In this document: piece by piece, positions 37,183-51,076 of the stretch
How the letters are laid out: every line of letters starts with the position of its first letter
Numbering within the stretch: the stretch's first letter is position 1
Assembly (NCBI GenBank): GCA_003342895.1
Contig: PTFA01000035.1
Location: 5,132,801 to 5,196,800, forward strand
Direction: 5' to 3'
Length of the DNA: 64,000 nucleotides
Origin: Casuarius casuarius
Lineage: Eukaryota > Chordata > Aves > Casuariiformes > Casuariidae
Notes under the pieces: model-generated
Database searches by the model: none
Told to the model about the DNA's origin: nothing
What the model saw: the letters and a program-made list of their open reading frames with translations, nothing else
Translations under genes and position numbers: made by a program

Positions 37183-39888
37183 AAAGGCCTAAAGCCCCTG
37201 CTACAAGCAAGCAGGAGGGGGACATCAATTACTATTCCAGTCTCACTGAAAACACACTGTTGTTTTATTTTCAGTCAAGTCCATTCAGGCAGAAATATCT
37301 CTTTTGTCTCTCTCTCAGCATCTGAACACCTTTCAATAGTGGAAAGGCCTCATTTCTATCCAATTCTCCCCCTCTATCCAAATGCAATCTCTATCTAAAA
37401 ATTTCAAGACTGACATGATTTGTGTTTGCTGTATAACATGACTCAAATCAAAGATAGGCAGAGAGGATAGTCATCCAGACATAGCTAAGAGCACGTCATA
37501 AATTTGGTTTGAGTATCTGAACTTTTGAGCGCTTCTTTGGATCTACAAAATGAGGTGGTTAAATCCTCTCTGAATAATCCGTGGCATTGTGTTATATCCT
37601 TGCACAGGAGGTGCGAGAGGGACAGCTAAGAAAACACAAAGATACTACTTTCTTTGTGCCTGACATATCCCGGCCCTGTATTCTTACTGCATTTACCCCA
37701 GAAATAAGGAAGGGTGGAAACACAGGTGTATGGTAACAATCAAACACTCTCAGAAAGCCCAACAGCTAAGGTGGGCTCTGCCCTCTCCCTAACATATGCT
37801 AGTCTTCACAGCAAGCCGAAGGTATAGCAAGGCCTGGGACACGGTCCGATTAAGCTCCCTTCTGCTAGCCCTGCAAAATACTGATATCCTGAGGATTACA
37901 AGCTGTATTCTTACAACCGTTAGATTTCCTTGGATTGGACTGACTACAGTACTGCTTCTTTCCTTAGCATCTCTAACATATTTCTTGGCATGGGCTTTTT
38001 ATCAGCTATACCTTCACAAATAGGACCTAATGGGCTATTTGCTCTAGGAACCTATAGGCACGCTCATTTCTGAAACATATGCTTAGACAGTACAGGCTTG
38101 GTGGGCAGTGTTTACATTCATATTTCTGAGACACAAAATTGTGGAAACGAACTTCCATTCTTCCTTAAATTCCAGAGCTGGTCCCTTTTCCACCAAACAG
38201 ACACAAGCACATACGTAAAAGAAGAAGAGAACCACATGCACTTCCTAGCCTCAGTTGCCTCAATATGCTTGCAAATTCTTTGTGTTTGGACCTGTGACCT
38301 GAGAGCCAAATCCGCACGTGCTCTAGATGCAGCCACTGGGCAACTTCAGCTGCGATACGTAACTGGAAGTGTATCAGTCACCTAATGCAAATGCAGGGCC
38401 AGATACAGAGGCTACAGCCTGATTATCACTTCTTCCAGTCAAGTCATGCCTAATCATTTGGAGAGCCTTTTCCCCTTATCGTTCTGTATATGGATTCTTC
38501 TCAAAATCACGGAGTCTCCATCTTTCCATTTTTCTCCATTTTCCATATTTTCTCCCTCTCTTGTCCAAACATTTTTTTGACCTTACATGAATTCAGAGTT
38601 GAAGAACTCCAAATCCTATGAGTTTGTTGCCTTTAGGCATCCCTCCACTGGAGATACAGCTTTACGCTCCAAGCTGATTGCAGACCACTGCCCAAAGGAC
38701 TGGTCTGTTCCCTGCTCCCCATCCTTCCATGGGCATCCTGCCATCTACAGACCCCCTGCTCCTTCCCTGCACCAGGGTCATAACTGTGCAGGCAGCGGTC
38801 AGTGAATAAGATCATCTCATTAATCCAATGGAAATAGCTTCACTCTTTTTTGCTGGAGTTATTTTTCCTTAGGAGCAACTAAATGATCCGCCTCACCAGG
38901 TGAGCACACAGCCACGAGATCTGAATGGGAACAGAATTACATCCTTTCAACAGCTGCTTTAAGCATAACGTGAAACTCTACCTGGTGACCTTTGCGCCTT
39001 CGCATTTTCAATGCCCTGTATTAATAGCCCATCTTTTTTGTTCTGCTTCTAAAGAAATGACATTTCTTTAAATAATAGTTGCCTGAAAGGAAGCTAAAAA
39101 TAGATCTAACTAGTTTGCAGTTACCCTGTTGTTCACTTCATACAAAAATTCACCTGGACACTGATAGATGTAACAACCAGCCTAGTACTAGACAGACGCT
39201 CGGCTGCCCCCTTAACACAAGTAGCATGAGGCAACGCAAAGTAAAGATAGGCATAAGACACAAGGATACTAGTTGTTTTTTTAAAATTAAACTAACATTC
39301 ACGTAAATTGCAAATAGATCATTTCCTGAAAGAGTTAAATATGCTACTTCATTGGAAGGCTATAACAGCACTTTTATTTCTATTCTCCTTTCCATTCATT
39401 TTTCATGTGCCTGAATAACAAGGCTAAATCTATAATGATGATCCATTAAGGCTGTTGATTTAAGGTAAAACTTCCCCTATGGCTGTATCTGAACTGCACA
39501 GCAACTACATATCTCATAGGCTCAAATAGAAGAAACTTTAAAAAAAGCATTTTAGAGACTTAGTGACCTGTGATGGAGGTTCAGATGAGTTTTCATTTTA
39601 CTTCTCTGGACATTGTAACTCCATTATCAATTTGTATATTATGATATATAGAGAGGGCATATATAGTGCATATTATGAGCATAACGTTTGTAATACTGTT
39701 GCTTTATATATATATATAAATAAACCTTTTATTAAACATATGGAAATATCAAAAAGCTTTTAAGGCTTTTGCCAGCATGCCCAGCATTTTAATCTAATTA
39801 AAGTCCATCTTTAAAATATTCACTGAAAATGAAAAAAGAAAGGGAATTTAATCATCTCACTGACAGTGCTGTGACTGATGTCATCTGA

Positions 39889-39907
39889 ACTACAGTTCCC
39901 AGAATGC
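39889..39907 (+). promoter_or_regulatory. ZNF143/THAP11 (SBS-type) binding motif match
   Basis: ACTACAGTTCCCAGAATGC agrees closely with the ZNF143/THAP11 consensus, remembered as ACTACAATTCCCAGCATGC, including the ACTACA and TCCCAG blocks in correct spacing. These sites normally sit in CpG-island promoters or at chromatin loop anchors. Here the flanks are AT-rich and no promoter is visible. Similar words also occur inside some old repeats, so a transposon origin is possible. Binding is inference. Confidence 0.5.
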
Positions 39908-40822
39908 TGTGAATGATGAGGAGTGGTAAATTAATTTTGTGCTAGAGATAAATGCTAATCTGTTGTCAAATTATAGACCACTTAAAAAGTCCAGTAAGTT
40001 GGGTAATACCATAGAGATTTATTATGGGGATGGTGACAACAGTTACAGACTAAGTGATAGTAAAATTGGGGTCACTAAGGTTAGAAATCAAAATCAATTT
40101 TTAAAATTGGCTAGTTTTCCATACTGCTTTGGATAAACTGTTCTGGTACCAACTTGGCCAATATACATAGCAAAACCTGAAATCTGAGAACACTTCAAAA
40201 TTAGAACTTACTTAATTGACTGTACTTCAGCTAAGGTAGAAAAAAGAGCTGGTATTCCTATTAGGAAGCATACTCAGCAATCGCAACAAGGACTGCTCTC
40301 CAGGAGCAAATGCAATAAGTAAACTTTTCCAGTAAAATAATGAGGAGTTTTGAACACATTTATCTCCTCCCTAATGAGAACAGTTTGACAGTTATGAACA
40401 CACCACTCACAGAGCCTTTAGTCCTGCCTGACATATTTTCAGTTAGAAAATCCTGCCATACACGTACCCAGTAAAATGCAGACTTGATCAAAACAGTGTA
40501 ACGTTATCGTGTCAGGGAAAGGCCTAGATTTCTATGTAGAGAGAGTCCCTGTCTTGTAAAGTCTCCGCAGCCTTAAAACAGATAAACAGCTTGCCTTTTC
40601 ATTAACTGCTGTCTTGAGTCTCTATGGGAAGTCAACATCTAAAAAAAGAGAAATATCCTTTCTGATCTTACTAACATAAATCCGCATAGAACTTCAAAAA
40701 GAAACATTTTGCTACCTGTTTCATGCCATGAAGCTACTGAAGCAGATGGAAATTAGAATTGCTAATGCTGCAGTGCTCCGTTTGATGTTGTGAAGAGAGG
40801 TTAACTTTGGCTCCCCTTGCTT

Positions 40823-40837
40823 GGCTCCCTCTACTGG
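40823..40837 (-). promoter_or_regulatory. Possible CTCF core motif
   Basis: Read on the - strand, CCAGTAGAGGGAGCC fits the CTCF core pattern CCASYAGRKGGCRSY at 14 of 15 positions; the mismatch is A for the C of GGC. One motif match in 64 kb is weak evidence, and no flanking upstream motif was recognised. Confidence 0.25.
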
Positions 40838-43800
40838 TACGTACCCGGTAGTTCGTTTCAACGCTTTCAACACTTGAAGCTGTATTTCTGAAATTCCCTC
40901 CTTCATTCCCTTACATCAAGAACTAGATAAATTTAAGCAACCACAGTCAGAAAACAAATTCTCTGCTTTTGTAATTAATACATATATTCTGAGAAAGGCA
41001 GTGCTTGCAGAGGACTGTCTTCGAGACACCTTCCTTGTGAGGCATGGCTAGCCACGTGCATTTGTGCTTTTTTAGAGGATTCCTTACATGGGAAACAACT
41101 GGGGGTTCTCTTGAAGGAAGGCGAAAGGCCGGTGTGGTAGAAAGGGGATGAAATGCTGTACATGTAGGGAGACTTCCAGGCCAGGCCAACACGAGAAGCT
41201 GAGATGTATGCTGCTGGACAGCGGGAGAGTCCCATTGGGATCCTTCAAGCCACCACGATTCGGGGCAGGCCTCATGCTGCTGTATCGCACATTCGGGAAC
41301 AGGTATGACGATGGTCATCAGAAAGACGACTCAAAGTCTCTCTTACTCACTCTTATTAAATGCAGCTATATGAACTTCAGGGATCTGTCCTGCCAGCTTC
41401 CTCAACTTCTGTATTAAAAGGAATTAATTTTCAAGTGTTATCCAGCAGTTATAAGTCAGTTATAGTGAAATCACTGTTTTCCACTTGACACAAACCATCT
41501 ATTTAAGGGCTATCACGATTTGGTTCCTATTGCTAAATTATCCTGTGTGATTTGGAGGATAGAATCCGTCAATCCCATCTGGTCTTCAACTTTTTTCTGT
41601 CAGACAAACCAAGAGTTACAGAAATCCTAGACAATTATCAAGAGGAACACGAGGCATGAGTTACTTGGTGATATAAAAATAAAGGCATCTATTTCTGGGT
41701 TTTTTATAGCTCCAGAGACTATTTCAGGGCTAAGAACCTCCATCTCCATTTCTAACTTCAGTACATTTTCTGTGCAAAATTTAACTTCTGCATTGTCTCA
41801 GAGCATAAGAATTTTTCTGCCCCAATTCTTGTAGGAGGAACATTTCCATTGTGCTCTGTAGGCGTTTTGGCTCCTGTAGGGCTAGCAACAGGGATCCAGT
41901 TGCCTGCTTTAAGAAATGAGAATTTCATAGTCAAATCCCTGGGAGTTCCTCAGATCTGGTGGGGAACAGGACTCCAGCAGATGAGTCCAGCCTCTCTAGG
42001 CTGTGCAATTTAAGCTCTGAAGTCCTCCAACATCCCATCAAGTGCTATATTCATTACATGAGTAACTGTAAGAGCACAGCATCCCAATCCCTCTGAAAAT
42101 ATGTTTCCTATTTCATCTTTATGTAAAAGCATTAAATAATGAATAACATCACATAAAAATCAAGTTTTAATGTTATAATTAAAGAAAATCATACTAGTGA
42201 GAGAAAGACTAGAATGCATAATGATATGAAGGAGAACAACATAAGATTCATAATGTGGGTGGAACAGGGGACACAAAGGTAATTCTTAACGTAATCTAAA
42301 AGCAGATCTGATTCTGTGATGCACCAAGCATCAATCACAGCAAAAAAATGCTCTCCCGTTCTACTTGTCAGACCTTATATATCTGATCTTCCTGCTTGTA
42401 GCATACCCCTCTTCTTCTAGTGTTTAGTTAACCAGAGGGCCTGTGGAAATAATATCCTATTCCTAGGGATCTGTTTCATTCACAGTATTTTGATACAGTG
42501 CATTGAAAAACAGCAAATGGATGGATGATTTCCCATTAAGCGGAACTCTGTTCTCTACCACCAGCTGTTCAGAATGTGCTAAAGGGAAAAATTCTTCCTG
42601 GCACGGCACAAGTGGCACATACAAAGTGCCAATTATGGCTGGTGTTTCTGCTCCGCAAGGGAGGAAGGCAGAGCAGCTGGGCAGGCCGAGTGATTTGCAC
42701 GCTTAGCCTACCCAGAAGAGAGGGATGAGATGGGGTAGAAGACGGACGGGCAAGAGAAGGGCCACAGCGGGGTGCACTGCAGCGGCTAGCGAGGCACTAA
42801 CCAGCACCCAGTCTCCAATTTGGAAGGGATTTTCACTTCTGCACACATAATCTCTTAGGGTGAGGTGCATTTAGCATTTAAAAATCTAAATGCTCTGTTT
42901 TTTGATTTAGCAGCATCTTTAAGAGATGTGTACAAACTATATGGCTTACTCTCTATTTTTAATGTTTATCGGTTTCCTATAAAAGCAGAAGCTATACAGG
43001 TAGCTCCGTACAGTCAGTACCAATTACATTCAATCAGCATCCAATCAAATAACAGCTTCTGATTTCAGCTGTAGCAGGATAACTTGACATCAGTGACGTT
43101 CTGCCAGATTCGTTCTGACTTTTATAAAAGAGAGCCCAGTCTACCAAAAGCCTGCAATACCAGATTTGCTGACCTAGCACAGTGGCCTGTGCTTCTGCAG
43201 CAATGCAAAGCAGCCACAAGCTCCAGCTAGCTCACTGCATAGCGAGGCCTCTGGCTCCTCTGCATCAAAGGAGAAGAGCAAAGCTGCATCACTACGGTGG
43301 TGCCACTAAGACAACGCAAACTTCCTCAACTATATTATGCAATGTGCAGTTGTGGCATTTATCTTTTCTAACCATAGCTTTTATGTTTCATTATTCAGAC
43401 TACATCTGGACATTTCTTGTATTTTCCAGTTTGGGCTGTTTATAGGCTGTCTTGTTATGTATTTGTGAGACTGTCTTGTTTACGTCTTCTTTATCTCTTC
43501 TGTAACAAGAGGAGTTTAGTCTCAGTGCACTACTGTCAGGGAGACACCAGTAGGCATCCTGATGTGTGAGGGAAATGAAGAAAAATACACTTTTTCAAAA
43601 TATGGGAACGGGAAATATCTTAACAGAGATCCCAAGAGTCAACCTGAATCTTAAATGCTTTTGTGCATTTCAGTAGCAGAGGACACACCATTTTCGAGAT
43701 GTGATGAAGTCTTTCCTCATTATGTGCAATGAGCAGTAATATTAATTCCCATGTATCAGAATAGACTGAAGAGTATTACTTTCCACTTTAAAGAATGAAC

Positions 43801-46372
43801 TGGTTCTAACAATACCTCCAATATTTAGAATGGGGAAATGTAACTAAACATCGTCATTTTCTTAGAATTAGAATACTCTTTTTTTTAATGTGTAAAAATA
43901 TCTATCTTTGTAGGCATCTAATGTCCTTAGGTATTCCTATTATTTTAATTTCACATAGATTATTAAAAAGCACAGATTGGCATATGAACGCAGGTCTTGC
44001 CTCTATTTTGGGTCATTTCTCAGTTAGGATTAGTCTGTTTTCCCTGAGAAATAATGTGAGCATAACATTGTATTGTGAAGAAACTGGCTAAAGATAAGAA
44101 TTGTGCACTAGATTTTAAGCATAATTAGACTTTGCTTCCTCATCTTTCATAGTAGTTGTTGCACAGACAAAGGTCCTTTTCTGTGCCTATCACAGGTGTT
44201 ACAGCAGATCGCTGAGGGATGGTCTTTGAAATGCTTTGCAAAAGCTTAAAGACTATAGCACAAAGCCTTCAGCTGGATCTAACATCAGCCAAAAGGCAAG
44301 CACAGCACCTGGGACTCTGCAGTGCACATTTTCCTTAATTCAGCAGCTCATCCCAGCTTGTTGTGTTAGCTATTTCATGCAGTTTCCACAACAGCCAAAC
44401 ATTCAGCAAGATGCAACAGTATAACAGAGTGGGTAACAACAGGGATATTTCCAACCTGAAACGACTGAAAGTACAGGAAAGAGGTGGAAACAATCTGCCC
44501 TTGCTATGTGTTCAGTTCTGGTGCTGCCTCTTGAACTGTGTTTGCTCTCTCTATTTGCAGATGTCAGTGACAATCTGAATGAATAAAGCAGGACATGACA
44601 AAACGAGCATATTCCAGCTTTCCAAATTCAAAGAGAATGATTACATTAATCATCTCAAAAGGGAAGAGACAAATATATCCCACATCCTTTAAGACAGGAC
44701 CTTGCCACTGACGACAATCCTTCAGTACAGGGACAGGGACATTGCAGTGTCAACTGTATAAGAAGTTGTTAGCAGAATGGTCATGCATGGTTATTAGTTG
44801 GAAGCAGAATATATTATTTGTCTGTTAATATATGATATGGGGAAAAATACTTTCCTAGCTGTTGTGAAAGAAAACACTGCTTGTGGTTACAAATTTGGGG
44901 AGAAATGGTGAAAGACCATACATTGAATAAAAAATACTTTAAGTATCCCTAAGTTTGGTGGTATCTTAGGAGCTTTCTTTATTTTTCAGGGCAGGTTACA
45001 GATGCCCTCTCACTTTACCATAGTTTTCTATACTATTACCATTGTATATACAGTAAGATCTGTACCAGTATGTTTTAATATCTACATGCTTCCATATATA
45101 AACACCAGCACTGGATTAGGAAAGAGCACGTGAACTTCCCACACAGCCCCTGCCCACCGGCAGGGCCCTTCCTTTCCAAAGCACTGCAGCACATCCACAG
45201 CGGCCCAAGGCCACGGGGCTAACGCAGCAACCGCAGCGGGAAAGGCAGCTGCGTGCTTTCCTATCTTGTGCCGAACTGCAGGCAAACATAATCTGCCAGA
45301 ATCACCTCCTTACAAAGTAAATGCATTTTCCAAGCTATGTTTCTCATTAACTCGGTCTTCTCTCTGAAGCAAATTATTATTGTTCTGTTCTCCAGTGTGT
45401 GAAATCTAGTTTTTTATCCTCACTTCACATTTTCTTTAAAGTTATGTTTTTTTTGTAATTGTATGGATTTCCTATTAGTGGGACTGATGTTTCATTTAAA
45501 ATATCGTTAAAGAGAATTCTATTCTAGATGTATCAAAACCAAGGATCATTTCTTGCCTCTAAAATGTAGACAGTATATCCTTGCCTGATATGGATGTTAA
45601 GTTAACAAATGTTTTAAAGATCATCAGTTCCTCAGTGACTGATAGAAGTTGCTCAGGTTTTTTTGAGGCATCTAAGAATCTGTATTCTAACTTAAGGGCA
45701 AATTCAGTTCTTGAGTATAGCAGTACCACTGTCACTAACTTCACTGAATAGCAAGTCTTGGCAAAAAAAGCCTTTCCTACTACTGCTTTGATTCAAATTA
45801 TTCATGTTTAAAGACAGCCAAATTAGTAGGAAACGAGAATGTAGTCCCATAAAGCAATGTAGCCTGATTTTCAGAGCTGATGAGCATCTGCACCCTCACT
45901 GTAGAAAACTTTACAAGAGGAGGTCTCTGCTGCCTAGCTTACAAATCAGAGTTACTATGTATGGGCTCAGGAAACTTCAGAGGGCAGTAAATTAAACATT
46001 AATTTTTTCTTTTAAGCTAATCCTCCTTTAATATACTTGTTTCTATGGATAGCACTTTCATGGATGGCTAAACTGTTCTTTGGTTAAAATGCTTTATTTT
46101 AGATATAAAATTATTTACACCAGATATTACACAGTCTAGCCATTCTTTATTTTTTCTGGAAGTTTTGTGAGGATTTTTTTTTTTTTAAAAAGACCTTTCT
46201 TAAAGAAAGTCCATTATCTTTGTAAGAACAACGCATACCTGTTCATTTCAATCCTGTTCACCTCAGAGTGCCAGTCCTTGCAAATTGCAAACAAATGGAG
46301 TTGTTCTAAATACGGTACTATTCAATTCACTCACTGCATTTCAATTGGGAGATACATTAAAGTTTGGGGTTT

Positions 46373-46383
46373 CCCCCCCCCCC
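46373..46383. repeat. Poly-C run
   Basis: Eleven C residues followed by TCCTC. A short homopolymer with no attached feature. Confidence 0.9.
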
Positions 46384-49300
46384 TCCTCTTTATGGCTGGT
46401 TTATTCTGTGATTCCCTTTCCTTCCTGAAGCGAGCCTACCCCTTCTGTAGTTGTTTGGCTGTCAGTATCATATACATAAACAAAAAATAGAGGTTAGAGA
46501 CCTTTTTGCATATGCAAGAAATATTTCCTCCAAAGAGACACTGCTCCTCTCATGCATAATCGCTATTCTATTTTTAACTAGTTCTTTATTCGATGCCATG
46601 CTTTATCTTGAAGGTTCATAACTTTTATCTTAGAAAGAAATCTGTCATTGTTTCCACTGGGATTTACAGTATTAGATTCCAAAAGACTAATAGTCCTGGA
46701 GCTGGTAAATTAGTTGTTCACTTATGCAAGTCTATAAGGGCTGTGTGCTGGCATCCTACTCTGCTAGCAGCAAACACTGCTAATGGGATGAACGCAGAGA
46801 AACAGAACACAAGCAGGAATGAAATACAAAGTACCAGAAGCAAACAAGAGGAGCAAACTGTTATCGCAGCTTTAACAATATAATCAAAATCTATTTGCTA
46901 CACTCATGAGCATCAAACAAATGTCTGATGTTTGACTTTTCTGTTTACAGCATGAAGAAAAGGCCATTGAATTACGCTACAGCAATGCTGAGTCTTTGAC
47001 CACGCAGGCACCAGGATCCGGAGAGGCGGAGGGGGCCACACGTGGGCAAGAGGGTTAGTCGCACGCAAGCAACAACGGGATCGAGGCTCTGCTCAGGTAA
47101 AGGTACTGCAGCCTGAAAAAACTGCGGCGATGCTGGGCCAAATGGAAAGGCTTTTTTTTTTTCTTTTTCTTTTTTATTAGTACCATCTAAGGGGGAGAAA
47201 AAAAACAGGCAAGCTAATAATTTCTGCACGTTATTATGAAAACTGTTGTTTCCATTTTTCCTTCTCTGCTTTTCTAATCTAAGCAGCACCTAGGAAGTAT
47301 CCTTTAAAACAAGCTGAATTTCCTTCTCCTGCTGCTGAAACAGCTACCTGTTTACAAAGGTCTTAACTTATAATTTTGATAAACTAAATATGCAAATCCT
47401 ATTTTTTTAATCTGTCTTTATACATTAAAGAAAAATGTATGTCATTATGACTGCATATCTGGACAATTTTTTCTTATTATAAATATTTCACAGATTAGCA
47501 TAATCAGTCTTCAGAGGACACAGTGCAATTGCCCAGTAAAGCAGGAAGAAAATGGACCTGAAAAGAAGGTAAAGTAGACAGGCAAAAAGATAAAGCTAAG
47601 TGAAGAGACCTCAGCAAGTTGAGGGCAAGACGAGAGTTGAGCTACAGAGGAAATATAGCAATATTTATTAACTCAGGCCACTATGTTAGGGGGATACCAA
47701 GAACAGCCTTCCCCTAAGACCCAAAGGGGTTAGCATCAAACATGCAGATCTCAGCAGAAGTAAAGAGAGGTAACTGAAAAATCGTGTGGTCACCTTTTCT
47801 TTTCCAGTTCCAAGGAGCTCATTCAGAAAAGGCAAAGGGCCTTTTCTTACTCACAACCCCCTGCAGAGCTAAGAGCTACTTAGGCCTGCCTATTAGCCCA
47901 GTGCACCTCTGCACAGGAGTGCCAAAACTTCAGGCCAGCGTGAGGACACCTTGTCCCCATCCACTTGACTTACCTCCTTTACTTTCTTCCCAGATTTACT
48001 GCATTTGCAAGTGGAACTGCATCTTCTCTTTCAGAGGACACACTGGAATATCTGTGAGAATGCTGTTAGGACATTTCACCCCTTCCAAATAGCTTTTAAC
48101 ACAAAAGAGAAAGATTGCCTGAGGTACAATTAGGCAGATGCAGATACACTGCGAGTTTTACACCTGCAGCTGCAAAAGCCTCACTGACACAAAGGAGATG
48201 CTCCTTCATTCCAAGATACTTTCATATTCCAGAGAGTTCTCGCCATCCTTTGATCACATCATTAATCATAAATGCCCCACAGCTGACAAAATATTCTCCT
48301 CTTTGGAAAGAACAAAACAACACTGAAAGGTCAATAGAAATAATAGCATGAATCCTAACAGGAGGCAATTAGATCTGCTGTGGTATCAGCAAGGTACTCA
48401 AAAGAACGGGATCAGAACAGTTGCTTCATCAGCGACAGGAGCAGAAGGATAAATGAGCTCGTCAGCAAAGGCCTTGGCTACAGGTGCTGTTAATAGTAGG
48501 GATGGGTTCCCGCTTGGAGGCCCCAGATAAAGACTCGCTGGCGGGGAAGGGATGGGTAATGGCACAGGTATCCCCTCTCAGAGCCTTCATAGGACACCAG
48601 TGCTTTAGGGGGTTAGGGTTTAATGGTACATTATATGTTGAGGATTTGGACTGGTAATTTTAACTACACTCATTTGCTAACTTTTTGTTAAGATCTTTTA
48701 CAAGAAGTCTATTGCACATGAGTTGACTTTAAAATGCTATCACAAGATACCATAGTATTTCAAATAGTCATTTTAATCTACTAACAGTGACTGTGATATA
48801 TTTCATATCATGAAGACAAACATGATACACCAGCTTTTATATGCCTGTAGCATGTTCTCTTAGCTTTAGCACAGTAAAAGCTAGTATCTCCTGCATTATT
48901 ATCTTGGAAATACACTTAAATGTTTTATGCAGAAATGGGGAAATGTTATCCCAGTTCTTTTGTAAACTTTCCTTCTGTTCTTATGTCTGAAGTAGCTCAG
49001 CTGTTGTCATTTTTGCACATAAGTATATAAATCATTACAGTCTTAAATGTATTTCAGAGAGCAGATATCACATGGTGAGGGTCAGCGCGGCCACAAGAGT
49101 ATCCTAATGAATGATTGTAGAATGAGGACCTAATTTTTGCACTGAATTGCTAGCACAAATTCCTCCAAGAAAACGTATCTAAGAAAACACTATACAGAGA
49201 CTGTCTCTACTTACGAACTTCCGTCTCTGAGCTTCTCTGCTTTCACAAAGGTAAGATAATACATACTTGTCATCTCATTGGACAGGTAATTCTTGCAGTA

Positions 49301-49937
49301 CCTTACAGCTAAGCAAATTTTACTTTTGTGTTTCTGTTGGATATACCAGTTTATATATAGATGAATCCCTCTACCACACATATCTCCTGTCTAACATATA
49401 CAGAATGTCAGTAACAACCCAATACTGGTTACTGTACTATAGGGGTCTTTTAGGACAGCAAATAAACAGCAACCTGCTGAATCACGCTAAAGAGAGATGT
49501 TGCAATTTTTATGCCTTTGGAGCATGCAGGTAACTTTAATCACTTCTGCTGCAAAAAATCCTATTAAAAAGTATTTTTGAAAGTCTGAGCTCAGGAAATG
49601 TATTTTTTTTATAAACCATGAACATTATATATAAAGTAATATATAAATTAACTATACCTGCAATTATGTAGAATACAACCAAGAATAATGTTCTATAAAA
49701 AAAACACTTTAAGGGATATGGCTATCCTGACGTATCTCTTTATTGATTTAAATGGTGCCTTTAAATAAACTGCAATAAATTTGCAGCTCTCCTAATGTTA
49801 CTCAAAAACATGCACCAGGCTAATGATCCAATGCATTAATCAGGGTATATAATTGCAGCGAAATTAAATAAACAGCCACAGCCTGAAAAGCGTTTATAGT
49901 TTGTTGACAAGGCTTTTCCAGTCAATTGCCAAACGTG

Positions 49938-49954
49938 CCCCCCCCCCCCCCCCC
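49938..49954. repeat. Poly-C run
   Basis: Seventeen consecutive C residues, the longest C homopolymer in the window, between AAACGTG and GAATAAG. The G-rich complement could form a quadruplex. Length calls in such runs are error-prone. Confidence 0.9.
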
Positions 49955-51001
49955 GAATAAGATCTTTACTATAGATTTAGGTAAATGAACAATATTTAAA
50001 ACCCCATTTAGGTTATATGCATGAGATATTTTTCTCTTCATTCAGCAATACCTTATTCACTTTTTTCTTCATTTTATTCAACCAAATTGCTACGAGAGCA
50101 GTTGCCAGGACATTTCTGTTGTAACGTTTACCTACATGTGTGGTTCTCAAAAACATTATTTCTCCACAGAATGGAACACCGTAAATTGGATAGATTATTT
50201 ATTGAGGGCAAGGAAAATAAGGTTACTTATTGCAATTTTGCTAGGTTTGTACATATAGTAAGACCCTGAAATCAGCTCCTTGGGAGGGTAACCAAAGGAA
50301 AGTAGGCCCTTTCGTTGTACAGGAGAAGCAATGACTCATTCTAATGCCATGTTAATGTAATTTTGCCTGGATTTTTTAGAAATAGTCTGATTCCACCCCA
50401 TTCTGGTGCAAATCATTCATACTCTGCACATTCTAAGCATGCCTGATAACCACAGATTCCGTTAGGTGTTTAATAATTGACTGTTCAATAGAGCATTGAA
50501 GCATTTTTGTCTGGAACTAATTCACCTTTGTCTGTGTATCAGCATGAATGTACAGTGAATTACAGATATGGTTTTAGAAATGTTTTAAGGGCCTTACACT
50601 TTATTCAGCTCAGGTTTTTTAAACTGCATATTCATGACAGGCACTGCTTGGAAATTAATATCCTAACTTGTGTATGCTAGTGTATATAAAAAAAATGATT
50701 TATTAGAGTAGTGTTTCATTGAAAAGCACCTTGAACCTTTATCTGGAAAACAGCGCCTCCTGTAATGCGCCTCAACTTGAAAATAGAATTATTCTTCGAT
50801 GTATTTACTGAGATATGCATGACACGGCATATTAGCAAATAAAAACAGTGGTTATAGTATTTAAAACATCAAGATGGGAAAAAAAAGCCACAGAGAAAAA
50901 TTACTGTCCATCATACATATGAATTTCTCTGTGGCAGAAGAGAAAGCATAAGGAAGTCCCCTTTGTTCCAGGCAGACCTACTGTCCCACTGCCGCAAACT
51001 C

Positions 51002-51076
51002 AAAAAAAAAAAAAAAAAAAAAGTGTATATAGGTGTATATATAGCATATATATGTGTGTGTATATATAGATAGATA
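51002..51076. repeat. Poly-A followed by (TA/TG)n low-complexity block
   Basis: Twenty-one A residues (51002-51022) run directly into GTGTATATAGGTGTATATATAG and further TATATA/TGTGTG/GATA units. The order (poly-A then a degenerate TA/TG microsatellite) is common where a retroposon tail has seeded a microsatellite. No retroposon body is recognisable upstream of the A run. Confidence 0.9.

Larger units (their letters stand above)
35501..39888. other. Unique DNA, no gene recognised
   Basis: Open frames of up to 98 codons (35576-35872, +) lack domains. A patch of moderate GC at 35650-35860 yields overlapping short frames on both strands. Microsatellites and a 16-bp tandem are listed separately. 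No exon or transposon was recognised. Confidence 0.55.
39908..49937. other. Unique DNA, no gene recognised
   Basis: GC-richer patches occur at about 42650-42800, 45110-45270 (with an E-box CACGTG near 45127) and 46990-47110. The longest frame is 123 codons (40947-41318, -), with overlapping frames in other registers and no recognisable domain. I found no exon, RNA gene or mobile element that I can support. Confidence 0.5.
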
